DNA from: Exiguobacterium alkaliphilum 12/1 | Lineage (GTDB): Bacteria; Bacillota; Bacilli; Exiguobacteriales; Exiguobacteriaceae | Length of the DNA stretch: 64,000 bases | Assembly (NCBI RefSeq): GCF_000714435.1 | Contig: NZ_JJMW01000013.1 | Coordinates: 1 to 64,000, forward strand | Direction: 5' to 3' | In this document: positions 10,593 through 19,917 of the stretch, in pieces | How positions within the stretch are numbered: position 1 is the stretch's first letter | How the letters are laid out: each line of letters opens with the position of its first letter | The notes under the pieces: model-generated | What the model saw: only the letters and a program-made list of their open reading frames with translations | Database searches by the model: none | Told to the model about the DNA's origin: nothing | Position numbers and translations under genes: made by a program

Positions 10593-10724
10593 CTCTTATT
10601 TCCTCCTTCGTCGTGATACTTTGAAGTCTAGTTAACTGATTTCAAAATTGCGAGCGAGACGCATCTGGAGTTGCACGTCGCACGTTCCGTGAGCGGTTCG
10701 ATGGTTCAACGTGTGAGAATAGGG

Positions 10725-10816
10725 TATAATACAGGAGAAAAGTTGATAACCGGTTGGAGACTACAGAGAGACCACGACATGGGGGGCGAAGCCTTGTTTT
10801 GTTGTGGTCTCTTTTT
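10725..10816 (+). promoter_or_regulatory. glpD promoter -10 and leader terminator (GlpP-type antitermination)
   Basis: A perfect TATAAT (10725-10730, no clear -35) precedes a leader that holds an intrinsic terminator: GAGACCACGACA (10768-10779) pairs with TGTTGTGGTCTC (10800-10811), then five Ts, ending about 40 nt before the glpD start codon. In B. subtilis, glpD is controlled by the glycerol-3-phosphate-activated antiterminator GlpP acting on just such a leader. The terminator is seen; GlpP control is inferred, and glpP is not in this window. Confidence 0.65.
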
Positions 10817-10854
10817 GTATACCTTGAACCGGATTCATTATAGGAGGGAATAAG

Positions 10855-12513
10855 ATGGAAATCAGAAACTTCTCAGCGAAAGAACGCGCGGCACGGTACG
10901 AACAATTGACGGGTGAACGGCACGACGTCCTCGTCGTCGGTGGAGGCATCACAGGCGCAGGGATCGCCCTTGACGCCGCTTCACGGGGGATGAAGACGGC
11001 CGTCCTCGAGATGCAAGACTTTGCGGCTGGTACGTCGAGCCGCTCGACGAAGCTCGTCCACGGGGGTTTGCGTTATTTGAAACAGTTCGAGGTCGCGCTC
11101 GTGGCCGAGGTCGGCAAAGAGCGCGCCATCGTATATGAGAACGGGCCACATGTGACGACGCCGGAACGCATGCTGTTGCCGATGCATAAAGGCGGGACGT
11201 TCGGTCCGCTCTCGACCGCGGTCGGTTTGATGGTGTATGACTTGTTAGCGGGTGTCAAGCGTGCCGAGCGCCGTTTGATGCTGAAACCGGACGAAGTCAT
11301 TCAAAAAGCGCCGCTCGTGAAAAAAGACGGACTTGTCGGCGGTGGCTATTACGTCGAGTATCGGACGGACGACGCGCGCATGACAATCGAAGTCGCGAAA
11401 GAAGCGGCGAATCACGGGGCGCTTCTCATGAATTACTCAAAAGTGACGGGTCTCATCTATGAGAACGGCAAAGTCGTCGGCGTGAACGTCGAGGACCAAA
11501 TCGATGGCAAGACGTATGAAGTGTACGCGAAGAAAGTCATCAACGCGACCGGTCCGTGGGTCGACGTACTTCGTGAACAGGACGGGTCGAACAAAGGCAA
11601 GATGCTTCGCCTGACGAAAGGGATTCACCTCGTCATCGACCAATCGAAGTTCCCGCTCAAACAAGCGATTTACTTCGATACGCCGGACGGCCGGATGGTG
11701 TTCGCGATTCCGCGTGACGGCAAGGCGTACGTCGGCACGACGGACACGTTCTTCGATAAAGACAAAGCGCACCCGCGCATGACGACCGAAGACCGTGACT
11801 ATATTTTAGAGGCGATTCACTACATGTTCCCAGAAGTGAACGTGACGGCGGACGACGTCGAATCGAGCTGGGCCGGCATTCGCCCGCTCATCTATGAGGA
11901 AGGCAAAGACCCGTCTGAGATTTCGCGGAAAGATGAAGTGTGGCAATCCGAGAGCGGACTCATCACGATTGCCGGCGGGAAGTTGACCGGTTACCGCAAG
12001 ATGTCGGAGACCGTCGTCGATTTGGTGGCGAAACTGATCAAACAAGAAGAAGGCATCGTCTTCCTCGCCTCGCGCACGAAGCACATGCCGATGTCGGGCG
12101 GCCACGTCGGGGGCTCGAAAGGGTTTGAAGACTTCTTGACGAAGAAGAAGGCGGAACTCAAAAATCTCGGTCTCGAAGACGACAAGGCCGAGCAACTCGT
12201 CCGGCTCTATGGGTCAAACATTGACCGCGTGACGGAACGGATGGACTCGAACGCGTACAATCTCCCGGAAATCGTTTACGCGCAGCTCCTGTACGGCATC
12301 GAAGAAGAGGCTGTCGTTCGGGCAATCGACTTCCTCGTCCGTCGTACAGGTGCGATGTTCTTCGATATCGATTTCGTTCAACAGCATAAAGACGGCGTCT
12401 TGCGCGCGATGGCCGACGTCTTTAAATGGTCGGATGCACGTCTCGAGGAAGAACGGGCCGAAGTCGAGAAAGAGATCGAGCTCGCGGTCGTCCCAGTGAC
12501 CGTCGAATCATAA
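10855..12513 (+). CDS. glpD: Aerobic glycerol-3-phosphate dehydrogenase
   Basis: Membrane-associated FAD enzyme oxidising glycerol-3-phosphate to dihydroxyacetone phosphate and passing electrons to quinone. 552 aa. The dinucleotide-binding fold is at residues 24-42 ([19 protein letters not shown]), followed by the GlpD signature [15 protein letters not shown]; the FAD/substrate region has YVGTTDTF and [14 protein letters not shown]; the C-terminal DAO_C helical domain covers about 400-540. The ATG follows TAGGAGGGAATAAG. glpF and glpK are not adjacent, so glycerol uptake is encoded elsewhere. Confidence 0.97.
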   Translation: MEIRNFSAKERAARYEQLTGERHDVLVVGGGITGAGIALDAASRGMKTAVLEMQDFAAGTSSRSTKLVHGGLRYLKQFEVALVAEVGKERAIVYENGPHVTTPERMLLPMHKGGTFGPLSTAVGLMVYDLLAGVKRAERRLMLKPDEVIQKAPLVKKDGLVGGGYYVEYRTDDARMTIEVAKEAANHGALLMNYSKVTGLIYENGKVVGVNVEDQIDGKTYEVYAKKVINATGPWVDVLREQDGSNKGKMLRLTKGIHLVIDQSKFPLKQAIYFDTPDGRMVFAIPRDGKAYVGTTDTFFDKDKAHPRMTTEDRDYILEAIHYMFPEVNVTADDVESSWAGIRPLIYEEGKDPSEISRKDEVWQSESGLITIAGGKLTGYRKMSETVVDLVAKLIKQEEGIVFLASRTKHMPMSGGHVGGSKGFEDFLTKKKAELKNLGLEDDKAEQLVRLYGSNIDRVTERMDSNAYNLPEIVYAQLLYGIEEEAVVRAIDFLVRRTGAMFFDIDFVQQHKDGVLRAMADVFKWSDARLEEERAEVEKEIELAVVPVTVES

Positions 12514-12543
12514 AAAAACTTCGCCGCAGCGAAGTGAATGAAC

Positions 12544-12584
12544 GGGCGAACCAAATGGCGAACAGCGATTTAGTTCGTCTTTTT
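12544..12584 (+). terminator. glpD terminator
   Basis: Imperfect stem GGGCGAAC(c)AAAT / ATTT(a)GTTCGTCT with G-U pairs, followed by TTTTT; lies between glpD and a convergent gene. Confidence 0.65.
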
Positions 12585-13044
12585 ATATGCCGAGCTCGTC
12601 ATAGTACGCCATAATCCGTTCATCGAGCGCGAGGACAACGTCTTCATCCCCTGTGAAGTAAAAGAGCACGTACGTGCCGTCTTCACGATACACCTCGGCC
12701 TCGACGTTGATTGTCGTCATCCGTCCTTCGAACGAGACGTCAAGCTCGGCGATTTGATAAACGATGCCTTCATCCAATGACGGGTCGGCTACGCGCGTAT
12801 GAATCTGTTTCACGCTCTTTCTTGAAATCGGCTCATCGAACACATCCGACAACAGGGCAAACGTCTCAGGGATGTCGCTGAGATCTGCATCGATTGATGT
12901 AGCGAGCGGCACGTCCTCGTCTTCTGCATAGGCTTCCTGCTCAAGGGCGATGACGCGTGCCTCATCACCGAAGACGGAGACGATCGCGGCGACCCCACCG
13001 GCCATCACGAGTAAAAACAGTAAAAATCCAAGCAAATGTTTCAT
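12583..13044 (-). CDS. Membrane-anchored protein, unknown
   Basis: 153 aa. One hydrophobic N-terminal segment (residues 3-24, LLGFLLFLLVMAGGVAAIVS) followed by an acidic extracellular domain without Cys or a known motif; the segment lacks a clear cleavage site, so an anchor is likelier than a signal peptide. I do not recognise the domain. The ATG at 13044 lies 9 bases after GGGAG; an in-phase start eight codons earlier is weaker. Convergent with glpD, divergent from the YxeA-like gene. Confidence 0.6.
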   Translation of the reverse strand: MKHLLGFLLFLLVMAGGVAAIVSVFGDEARVIALEQEAYAEDEDVPLATSIDADLSDIPETFALLSDVFDEPISRKSVKQIHTRVADPSLDEGIVYQIAELDVSFEGRMTTINVEAEVYREDGTYVLFYFTGDEDVVLALDERIMAYYDELGI

Positions 13045-13156
13045 CCATCGAATCTCCCGTCCTATCAAGTAGCTTCAGTATAGCAAGGCACATCGTGTTT
13101 AGGAATGTCGGGATTATGGTATGGAAAGATAATGATTAGAGAAGAGAGGGATGATG

Positions 13157-13501
13157 ATGAAACGGACGCGGTTCTTATTCGTCCTCCTCGCACTTACAGC
13201 AATCCTCGGTTGGGTAGTCGTCGATTCGAATCGGTTGTTTGCGGACAAGTATTATGTCCGCGTGCCGAATGCCGACACCGTCACGCGGGAAGGGACGGAT
13301 TACGTGTATACGGCGATCGGGTACGGGGATGGGAATAAAAAGCGGTCGTTCACGTTCAATTCGGACGAGCGGCTTGCACCAGGTGATGTGCTGAAGCTGT
13401 ATGTGAAAGACGAGACGGACGTCACAGCGCTCGAACGGATCGAGGAACGAGACGTACCGATCGAGATTGAGTTGGAGCCGGCTGAAGCAGCAGCACCTTA
13501 A
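13157..13501 (+). CDS. YxeA family (DUF1093) secreted protein
   Basis: 114 aa: signal peptide/anchor (residues 4-24) and a small beta-rich domain with the DUF1093/YxeA pattern DKYYVRV...Y.YTAIGYGDGNKKRSFTF. Family members are small extracytoplasmic proteins of unknown function, often beside two-component or ABC genes; none adjoin here. Three ATGs are in a row; the third (13157) has the right spacing from AGAGAGG, the first is only one base from it. The Glu/Ala-rich tail is low complexity. Confidence 0.7.
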   Translation: MKRTRFLFVLLALTAILGWVVVDSNRLFADKYYVRVPNADTVTREGTDYVYTAIGYGDGNKKRSFTFNSDERLAPGDVLKLYVKDETDVTALERIEERDVPIEIELEPAEAAAP

Positions 13502-13604
13502 GCTGTTTCCTTCTTTTGCAAATTGCCGCGTCGCCAAACGAAATCGGATTTGGTATGGTTATGGATGGAGTGTCAATCACACGTAACGGAAAGAAGGGTA
13601 ACGG

Positions 13605-13964
13605 ATGTCACGCATGTTAATCGCAGACGATCAGGACGGGATTCGCTTGATGCTCGCCCAAGTGTTTCAAAACCTCGGGATTGAGGTCGATACGGCGAAC
13701 GACGGGCGATCGGCCTGGGAAAAGCTTGAACAGAACGGATATGACTTAGTATTGCTCGATATGAACATGCCGCGTATGTTCGGTCACGAAGTGCTCCGGA
13801 ACATGCGCGACCAAGACATCGACACACCGGTAATGATCATGACCGCGTTCGGGGAGAAGACGACGCTTGAAGAAGTGCAACGCCTTGGCATCACAGCGCA
13901 ATTTGAGAAGCCGTTCGACATTTATGGCATGATCGAGAAAGTGAAGGATGTCTTGAAAATCTAA
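13605..13964 (+). CDS. spo0F: Single-domain response regulator, Spo0F-like
   Basis: 119 aa, one receiver domain and nothing else. Acidic pair Asp8/Asp9, phospho-acceptor Asp52 in LLDMNMP, Thr80 in MTAFG and Lys102 in EKPFD are all present. Size and the place directly upstream of fba match B. subtilis Spo0F, the phosphorelay shuttle between kinases and Spo0B. If this lineage does not sporulate, the protein may feed another histidine phosphotransferase or Spo0A-like output. Ribosome-binding site GAAAGAAGGG. Monocistronic, with fba behind its own promoter. Confidence 0.88.
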   Translation: MSRMLIADDQDGIRLMLAQVFQNLGIEVDTANDGRSAWEKLEQNGYDLVLLDMNMPRMFGHEVLRNMRDQDIDTPVMIMTAFGEKTTLEEVQRLGITAQFEKPFDIYGMIEKVKDVLKI

Positions 13965-13987
13965 CGTTTCGTCACGAAGATGACATA

Positions 13988-14001
13988 TGTAAACGCTTGC
14001 G
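13988..14001 (+). promoter_or_regulatory. cre-like site upstream of fba
   Basis: TGTAAACGCTTGCG matches the catabolite-responsive element consensus TGWAARCGYTWNCW at 13 of 14 positions. It lies about 50 bp before the fba -10, so CcpA could act on fba transcription. Seen by eye; not tested. Confidence 0.6.
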
Positions 14002-14048
14002 CAGAGCCATTTCTATGCCCGAATAGCATAGGCACACGTTTATCGGTG

Positions 14049-14057
14049 TGTTATAAT
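14049..14057 (+). promoter_or_regulatory. fba promoter, extended -10
   Basis: TGtTATAAT: perfect -10 hexamer with the TG extension one base upstream. The -35 region is weak, as is common for extended -10 promoters. It lies about 68 bp before the fba start codon. Confidence 0.65.
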
Positions 14058-14124
14058 GGGAACGAATTGCACGGGGGCATTTTTCCCAAAGTGCACAATA
14101 GCGAACAGACAGGAGGATGTCATT

Positions 14125-14979
14125 ATGCCATTAGTATCAATGACAGAAATGCTTAACAAAGCATTCGAAGGCAAGTATGCAGTAGGCCAATTCAACATCA
14201 ACAACCTCGAGTGGACGCAAGCGATTCTTCGCGCTGCGGAAGACGAGAAATCACCAGTTATCCTCGGTGTATCTGAAGGTGCGGCGAAGTACATGGGTGG
14301 CTTCACAACAGTTGTCAAGATGGTTGAAGGTCTCATGCACGACTACAACATCACTGTTCCAGTTGCAATCCACCTCGACCACGGTTCTTCTTTCGATAAG
14401 TGTAAAGCAGCGATCGACGCTGGTTTCACATCAGTCATGATCGACGGTTCACACCATCCGATCGAAGAGAACATCGAAATGACGAAACAAGTCGTTGAAT
14501 ATGCACACGCTAAAGGCGCTTCAGTTGAAGCGGAAGTCGGCACAGTCGGCGGCGAAGAAGACGGCGTTGTCGGTGGCGTACAATACGCTGACCTCGACGA
14601 GTGTGTTCGTGTCGTAACAGAAGCGAAAGTTGATGCACTTGCAGCAGCACTCGGTTCAGTACACGGCGAATACCAAGGCGAGCCAAAACTCGGCTTCAAA
14701 GAGATGGAAGAAATCGCAGAAGCGACGAAAACTCCACTCGTTCTCCACGGCGGATCAGGGATTCCTGAGCACCAAATCAAAAAAGCAATCGAGCTCGGCC
14801 ACAGCAAAATCAACGTCAACACAGAGTGCCAACAAGAGTGGACTCGTGCGGTACGTGAGAAAGTCGCTGCTGACTCGAAAGTATATGACCCACGTAAAAT
14901 CATCGGACCTGGTATCGAAGCGATCTACAACGTCGTTACTGGCAAGATGCGTGAGTTCGGTTCAAGCAACCAAGCGTAA
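14125..14979 (+). CDS. fba: Class II fructose-bisphosphate aldolase
   Basis: Zn-dependent glycolytic aldolase splitting fructose-1,6-bisphosphate to DHAP and glyceraldehyde-3-phosphate; 284 aa. Class II motifs are seen: [20 protein letters not shown] (catalytic Asp and Zn His), [14 protein letters not shown] (Zn Glu) and VLHGGSGIP (Zn His). The ATG at 14125 follows CAGGAGGATG; an in-phase ATG 23 codons upstream lies in the leader. The codon choice (runs of ATC, GAA, AAC, CTC, GGT) suggests high expression. It is followed by its own terminator, and carries a cre site and extended -10 promoter upstream. Confidence 0.97.
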   Translation: MPLVSMTEMLNKAFEGKYAVGQFNINNLEWTQAILRAAEDEKSPVILGVSEGAAKYMGGFTTVVKMVEGLMHDYNITVPVAIHLDHGSSFDKCKAAIDAGFTSVMIDGSHHPIEENIEMTKQVVEYAHAKGASVEAEVGTVGGEEDGVVGGVQYADLDECVRVVTEAKVDALAAALGSVHGEYQGEPKLGFKEMEEIAEATKTPLVLHGGSGIPEHQIKKAIELGHSKINVNTECQQEWTRAVREKVAADSKVYDPRKIIGPGIEAIYNVVTGKMREFGSSNQA

Positions 14980-14992
14980 TCCTGTCTATACA

Positions 14993-15024
14993 AGTCGACC
15001 CTCCTCGGAGGGTCGACTTTTTTG
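14993..15024 (+). terminator. fba terminator
   Basis: Stem AAGTCGACCCTC/GAGGGTCGACTT followed by six Ts, directly after fba. Confidence 0.9.
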
Positions 15025-15072
15025 TTGAAACTTCTCTCCTTTTTGTTCGTAAAACAACCAAGGAGGGATTTG

Positions 15073-15903
15073 ATGAAATATACAGAACCGCAGACCGAAC
15101 TGTTTTGGCGAATCTTTTATGTGTTGGCGGCCTTCATGCTCACCGGCCTCGCCTGCATGATCACGATTGCACCGCTCATCTTTATTTGGTTGAACCCGGC
15201 ACCCTACATGATTCCGCTCTTGTCCATCGTCGCACTAGGGGGATTCGGAGTATATTGGTTCGTCAATATGTTCCGGCAACTGTTTTGGAAGGAACGACAT
15301 CGCTCGCGCTATGAAATGACGGCGACCCATTTGAACGGGGTGACGTGGCGCGTCGAGCCAGGGGAGTCAGTCGAACAGTCGGTGCGGCTCGAAGCGATTG
15401 AGCAGGTCGTCTTCTTTCCAGCCATCGTCCGAAAGACGCAACCGTCCCCGACCGTACCAATCGGGCGGCCGACGATTGACTTTTGTCCGATGCTCGCCAT
15501 CATGACGGCGGACGAATCCGTCGAAATCTTGTTCGACCCACGTGACCTCGATCAATTCGAACGATGGATTGCTTATTTCCATGAGCAGGGCACACCGCTC
15601 TATTACACGCCGAAGTGGCTTTATTGGATTGGGGCGAACATCGCGACACGAGAAGAGCGTTTTCTGTTGTTTCAACAACCGGATGAATTGATTCCGTTCT
15701 TCTACACGGGGGACATTCCGGCGGACGAGTCGACGGCCGCGACGGCTTGGATTGAGGCGTATGGGATAGAACGGCAACGTGAAGGCCCGCACGAGGCGCA
15801 TTACGTGAAGCAGGCAAAAATTATGAAGTGGACAGCGATTGGGACCGTCCTCGGCATCGTGTTGCTCGCGGCGTCGATGATTGGAATCGCGGCATTCACG
15901 TAA
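15073..15903 (+). CDS. Membrane protein, unknown
   Basis: 276 aa. Two adjacent membrane segments near the N-terminus (about residues 12-38 and 45-65), a soluble middle of about 150 residues rich in beta-strand patterns (it could be a PH-like domain, which is inference), and one C-terminal membrane segment (about 253-275). No catalytic motif is visible. The start follows AAGGAGGGATTTG. It sits between fba and tal on the same strand, in a spot with no counterpart in B. subtilis; I do not recognise it. Confidence 0.65.
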   Translation: MKYTEPQTELFWRIFYVLAAFMLTGLACMITIAPLIFIWLNPAPYMIPLLSIVALGGFGVYWFVNMFRQLFWKERHRSRYEMTATHLNGVTWRVEPGESVEQSVRLEAIEQVVFFPAIVRKTQPSPTVPIGRPTIDFCPMLAIMTADESVEILFDPRDLDQFERWIAYFHEQGTPLYYTPKWLYWIGANIATREERFLLFQQPDELIPFFYTGDIPADESTAATAWIEAYGIERQREGPHEAHYVKQAKIMKWTAIGTVLGIVLLAASMIGIAAFT

Positions 15904-15976
15904 ATGGTGTGGCAATTCGGAGTCGGTTTCCTCATAATAAGGAGTGTAAGCGATCACATTTCGAGGAGGAATACAC

Positions 15977-16627
15977 ATGCAGTTTTTCATTGACACGGCA
16001 AATGTGGAAGACATCAAGAAAGCCCATCGGATGGGCGTCATCGGGGGCGTGACGACCAATCCATCGCTCGTCGCGAAAGAAGGCGTCGACTTCCATACAC
16101 GACTTCGTGAAATTTGTGAGATCGTCGGGGATCTCTCGGTCAGTGCGGAAGTTATTGCACTCGATGCAGCGGGTATGGTGGAAGAAGGAAAGGAACTTGC
16201 GGCCATCGCGCCGAATATTACAGTCAAGGTGCCTATGACACCAGACGGGATGGAAGCGGTCCATGAGTTTGCGAAACTGGGTATCAAGACGAACGTGACG
16301 CTCATCTTCAACGCCAACCAAGCGCTACTCGCGGCTCGGGCCGGTGCGTCCTACGTATCGCCGTTCATCGGACGCCTTGACGATATCGGACAAGATGGGC
16401 TTGACCTCGTCGAGACAATTGCCGACATCTTTGCCATCCATGGCATCGAGACGGAAATCATCGCCGCATCGGTTCGCCATCCAGTCCATGTGACGAAGGC
16501 GGCGCTACTCGGTGCCGACATCGCCACCGTACCGTACAAAGTCATCGAACAGATGATGAAACATCCGCTCACTGACAAAGGAATCGAGCAGTTCCTCGCG
16601 GATTGGAACAACGCTCAATCCAAATAA
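15977..16627 (+). CDS. tal: Transaldolase, short (TalC/MipB) type
   Basis: 216-aa transaldolase/fructose-6-phosphate aldolase family enzyme of the pentose phosphate pathway. It begins [16 protein letters not shown] and holds the Schiff-base Lys84 in [15 protein letters not shown] near the N-terminus, and [11 protein letters not shown]. Short-form proteins with this N-terminus between fba and murA2 are the usual Bacilli transaldolase (B. subtilis YwjH). Start behind CGAGGAGG. The murA2 gene begins 27 bp downstream and glpX follows, so the three may be one unit. Confidence 0.93.
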   Translation: MQFFIDTANVEDIKKAHRMGVIGGVTTNPSLVAKEGVDFHTRLREICEIVGDLSVSAEVIALDAAGMVEEGKELAAIAPNITVKVPMTPDGMEAVHEFAKLGIKTNVTLIFNANQALLAARAGASYVSPFIGRLDDIGQDGLDLVETIADIFAIHGIETEIIAASVRHPVHVTKAALLGADIATVPYKVIEQMMKHPLTDKGIEQFLADWNNAQSK

Positions 16628-16654
16628 GCTCGTCGCAGAAAGGTTTTGATCATC

Positions 16655-17905
16655 GTGGAAATTCTCCATATCGTTGGACAGCAAAAACTAGAAGGCAGCG
16701 TCGACATCAGCGGTGCCAAACAAAGCGCCCTGCCGTGTCTCGTCGCCGCGCTCCTCACGGAGGAGCCGGTCACGATTGAGAACGTGCCGGTCATCGAGGA
16801 CGTCGAAGTGATGCTGAACTTGTTACAAGAGCTCGGCGTCACCGTCGAGCGGGACGGGGAGCGGATGACGCTCCACGCGAAAGACGCGTTCCCGATGCCG
16901 CTCCTCGGCTCCGAAACGCGGAAAGTTCGGGCTGCTGTCTATTTGCTTGGGGTGTTCGCGGCCCGTTTCAAAAAAGGGGCCGTCGGGTTGCCGGGAGGAT
17001 ATGCGATTGGTCCACGACCGATCGATTTACATTTAAAAGCGTTAGAACGGCTTGGCATTCACGTCGAGAACGAGTCTGGTCTCTATCATGTCACAGTCGA
17101 CAAGTTAGTCGGCGACCGAATTTACCTCGACCTTCGTTCGTTCGGGGCGACGGTGAGTGCGATGCTCGCCGCGGTCCTCGCCGAAGGGACGACGGTCATC
17201 GAGAACGCCGCGATCGACCCGGAAGTCGTCGACGTCGCGACGATGCTCACATCAATGGGGGCGCATGTCGTCGGCGCCGGGACGGACGAGATTCGTATCA
17301 AAGGGGTCGAGCGCTTGCACGGTTGCACGCATACGCTCATCCCGGACCGTCTTGAAGCCGGGACGTTCATGATTTATGGGGCGGTGTCCGGGGACGTGAC
17401 CGTACAAAACGTCATCCCGCATCACCTTGAAGGCGTCATCCAGAAGTTGCGTGATTACGGGGCTGAGGTCGAAGTCGGGGAAGAAGCGATCACGGTGCGG
17501 GCCAAGGCGTTTCTGCCGACCGACATCCGCGTCTTCCATTACTCGGGTTATCCGACCGACCTCCAACCGGTCATGTCGGCCGCACTCTTGAAAGCGGACG
17601 GGACGAGCATCGTCACGGACAAGCTCTATGCCCAACGCTTCCGTCATATCGCGGAAATGCGGCGCATGAACGCCCAAATCACGCTCGAGGACGCCTCTGC
17701 CGTCATCCGTGGCGGTAACCCGCTCGCGAACGCCGAGATGGAATGTGCCGACGCACGGAGCGGTGCAGCCCTCGTCTTGTCGGGACTTCAAGCGAGCGGT
17801 GAATCGACATTGATTCATGCGGAACGACTGCACGACTCATACGTCGACTTTGTCGGCAAACTAAAACGACTCGGCGCACTCGTCTGGGTAGATGAGGCCG
17901 AGTAA
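16655..17905 (+). CDS. murA2: MurA2 paralogue lacking the catalytic cysteine
   Basis: UDP-GlcNAc enolpyruvyl transferase fold, 416 aa, in the conserved Bacilli murA2 position between tal and glpX. The EPSP-synthase-like double inside-out barrel is full length and the frame intact. The active site is unusual: the PGGC loop reads [15 protein letters not shown], with Tyr116 (TAT, 17000-17002) in place of the Cys that binds PEP and fosfomycin. Gln23 replaces the Asn after Lys22, the FENRF motif is YAQRF, the TDLR motif is ADAR, and the DRGY motif is HDSY with Asp394 where an Arg is expected. Lys22 and the PTD(L)Q Asp remain. Start GTG 16655 gives numbering that matches E. coli MurA; TTG 16646 is too close to AGAAAGG. 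Fold certain, normal activity doubtful. Confidence 0.88.
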   Translation: MEILHIVGQQKLEGSVDISGAKQSALPCLVAALLTEEPVTIENVPVIEDVEVMLNLLQELGVTVERDGERMTLHAKDAFPMPLLGSETRKVRAAVYLLGVFAARFKKGAVGLPGGYAIGPRPIDLHLKALERLGIHVENESGLYHVTVDKLVGDRIYLDLRSFGATVSAMLAAVLAEGTTVIENAAIDPEVVDVATMLTSMGAHVVGAGTDEIRIKGVERLHGCTHTLIPDRLEAGTFMIYGAVSGDVTVQNVIPHHLEGVIQKLRDYGAEVEVGEEAITVRAKAFLPTDIRVFHYSGYPTDLQPVMSAALLKADGTSIVTDKLYAQRFRHIAEMRRMNAQITLEDASAVIRGGNPLANAEMECADARSGAALVLSGLQASGESTLIHAERLHDSYVDFVGKLKRLGALVWVDEAE

Positions 17906-17922
17906 CAAAGGGGAGAATTCGG

Positions 17923-18891
17923 GTGGAACGTAGTTTATCAATGGAATTGGTCCGGGTCACGGAAGCGGCAGCGCTCGCTTCGGCCCGTTGGATGGGGAAA
18001 GGCTTGAAAGTGGAGGCGGACGACGCCGCGACGACCGCGATGCGTGACGTCTTCGACACGATTCCGATGAAAGGGATTGTCGTCATCGGCGAAGGTGAGA
18101 TGGACGAGGCACCGATGCTCTACATCGGGGAGAAAGTCGGGAACGGCTATGGCTCTCGCCTCGACGTCGCCGTCGACCCGCTCGAAGGGACGAGCATCGT
18201 CGCGACGGGGACATGGGGCGCCCTCGCCGTCCTCGCCGTCGCGGACGCGGGCGATCTGCTCCACGCGCCAGACATGTATATGGACAAGATTGCCGTCGGA
18301 CCGGAAGCGGCCGGACTCATCAGCCTCGACAACACGATTGAAGAGAATATCGAAATCGTCGCCAAGGCGAAAGGCAAGAACGTCGAGGACGTCGTCGTCA
18401 CGATTCTACACCGGGAACGTCATGAGGAAATCATTCAACGCGTTCGCGCGACGGGTGCCCGAATCAAGCTCATCCCGGACGGTGACGTCGCGGCGGCCAT
18501 CAACACGGCGTTTCCGAAAACGGGCGTCGACTTGTTGCTCGGATCTGGCGGGGCACCTGAAGGCGTCATCGCCGCCGTCGCCATGAAGTGTCTCGGGGGG
18601 GACTTCCAAGGCCGTCTGCTCCCAGAGGATGAGGCGCAAGAGAAGCGTTGCCAAGACATGGGCATCGCCGACACGGGACGCATCCTGCTCCTCGATGACC
18701 TCGTCAAAGGCGAGGATTGCATCTTTGCCGCGACCGGGGTCACGGACGGCGAGTTGCTCCGGGGTGTCCAATTCACGGGACAAGGCGGACAGACGCACTC
18801 GGTCGTCATGCGGGCCAAGTCCGGGACGGTCCGTTTTGTCGAAGGCATCCATTCGTTGAAGAAAAAACCGAAGATGGTCATGAAACCTTGA
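17923..18891 (+). CDS. glpX: Fructose-1,6-bisphosphatase, class II
   Basis: GlpX-type metal-dependent FBPase of gluconeogenesis, 322 aa. Seen: the N-terminal [18 protein letters not shown], metal-site [26 protein letters not shown], and the C-terminal [16 protein letters not shown]. It starts at GTG 17923 after AAAGGGGAGAATTCGG, 17 bp past murA2, and ends before a terminator. Its pairing with fba and tal links it to hexose/pentose carbon flow. Confidence 0.95.
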   Translation: MERSLSMELVRVTEAAALASARWMGKGLKVEADDAATTAMRDVFDTIPMKGIVVIGEGEMDEAPMLYIGEKVGNGYGSRLDVAVDPLEGTSIVATGTWGALAVLAVADAGDLLHAPDMYMDKIAVGPEAAGLISLDNTIEENIEIVAKAKGKNVEDVVVTILHRERHEEIIQRVRATGARIKLIPDGDVAAAINTAFPKTGVDLLLGSGGAPEGVIAAVAMKCLGGDFQGRLLPEDEAQEKRCQDMGIADTGRILLLDDLVKGEDCIFAATGVTDGELLRGVQFTGQGGQTHSVVMRAKSGTVRFVEGIHSLKKKPKMVMKP

Positions 18892-18899
18892 TTCTCTCG

Positions 18900-18928
18900 A
18901 GCTGCAGACAATGTCTGCAGCTTTTTTT
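18900..18928 (+). terminator. glpX terminator
   Basis: Stem AGCTGCAGACA/TGTCTGCAGCT followed by a seven-T tract. Confidence 0.9.
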
Positions 18929-18990
18929 GATGTGTCGTCACATAGTTAAATATGAAAAGAACGGGAATAAACAAGCAGGAGGTGGAAGGC

Positions 18991-19917
18991 ATGATTGAAG
19001 TGGAATCGCTCGTCAAGTCGTACGATGACGTCCCGGCCGTCGACGGCGTCTCGTTCTCGGTGGCGGAAGGGGAAGTGTTCGCCTTTCTCGGTCCGAACGG
19101 GGCCGGCAAATCGACGACGGTGCAAATGTTGACGACGCTCGTCCGGCCGACATCGGGTACGGCACGCGTGAACGGCTTTGACGTCGTCAAACATGAGAAG
19201 GACGTGCGGCTGTCCATCGGGGTGGCGCTCCAAGAGACGGGCATCGACAAAGACTTGACCGGTCGCGAACTGCTCGTTCTGCAAGGTCGTCTCTTCAAGA
19301 TGACGAAACAAGAAGCGGAGGCGCGAGCCGAGGAGTTGCTCCGTGTCGTCTCGTTGACGGATGCGGCCGACCGGCGCAGCGGGACGTATTCAGGCGGGAT
19401 GCGGCGCCGCCTCGATTTGGCGCTCACGCTCGTTCATCGCCCGACAGTCTTATTTTTGGACGAACCGACGACCGGGCTCGACCCGGCGAGCCGAATCGAG
19501 ATTTGGAACGAGGTGAGACGGTTGAACGAACAGTTCGGGACGACCATCTTTTTGACGACCCAGTACCTAGAAGAGGCCGATGAGCTCGCTGACCGCATCG
19601 CCATCATCAACCACGGGAAAATCGTCAGTGCCGGGACGGCGGAAGAGTTGAAACGGCTCGTCGGCGGAGAGACGATCGCGATGACGTTCCATACCGAGCG
19701 CGAAGCATCAGAAGCGGCGTCTGCTTTCGAGAAGACGGCGTCTGGTCTACATGTCTCGTTCGAGCTCGAGGCGCTCACGTTGACGGATGTCGTGCGGCGG
19801 CTCGATGAACGTATGCTCCAGCCCGAACGGTTGACCGTCAAACAACCGTCGCTCGACGACGTGTTCTTGAAGGTGACAGGGGAATCGTATGAAGGAGGAG
19901 TGCCGAATGTGGACTGA
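18991..19917 (+). CDS. ABC exporter ATPase, DrrA-like
   Basis: 308-aa ATP-binding subunit of an ABC-2 type exporter of the daunorubicin-resistance (DrrA) group. Walker A GPNGAGKST, signature SGGMRRR, Walker B VLFLDEP and the LDP D-loop are all present; after residue 215 comes the extra C-terminal domain, ending with the DrrA-type PSLDDVFLKVTG. The start is ATG 18991 after AGGAGGTGGAAGGC. It overlaps the permease gene by 11 bases, so the two are coupled. Likely exports a hydrophobic compound or a lipid; substrate unknown. Confidence 0.9.
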   Translation: MIEVESLVKSYDDVPAVDGVSFSVAEGEVFAFLGPNGAGKSTTVQMLTTLVRPTSGTARVNGFDVVKHEKDVRLSIGVALQETGIDKDLTGRELLVLQGRLFKMTKQEAEARAEELLRVVSLTDAADRRSGTYSGGMRRRLDLALTLVHRPTVLFLDEPTTGLDPASRIEIWNEVRRLNEQFGTTIFLTTQYLEEADELADRIAIINHGKIVSAGTAEELKRLVGGETIAMTFHTEREASEAASAFEKTASGLHVSFELEALTLTDVVRRLDERMLQPERLTVKQPSLDDVFLKVTGESYEGGVPNVD

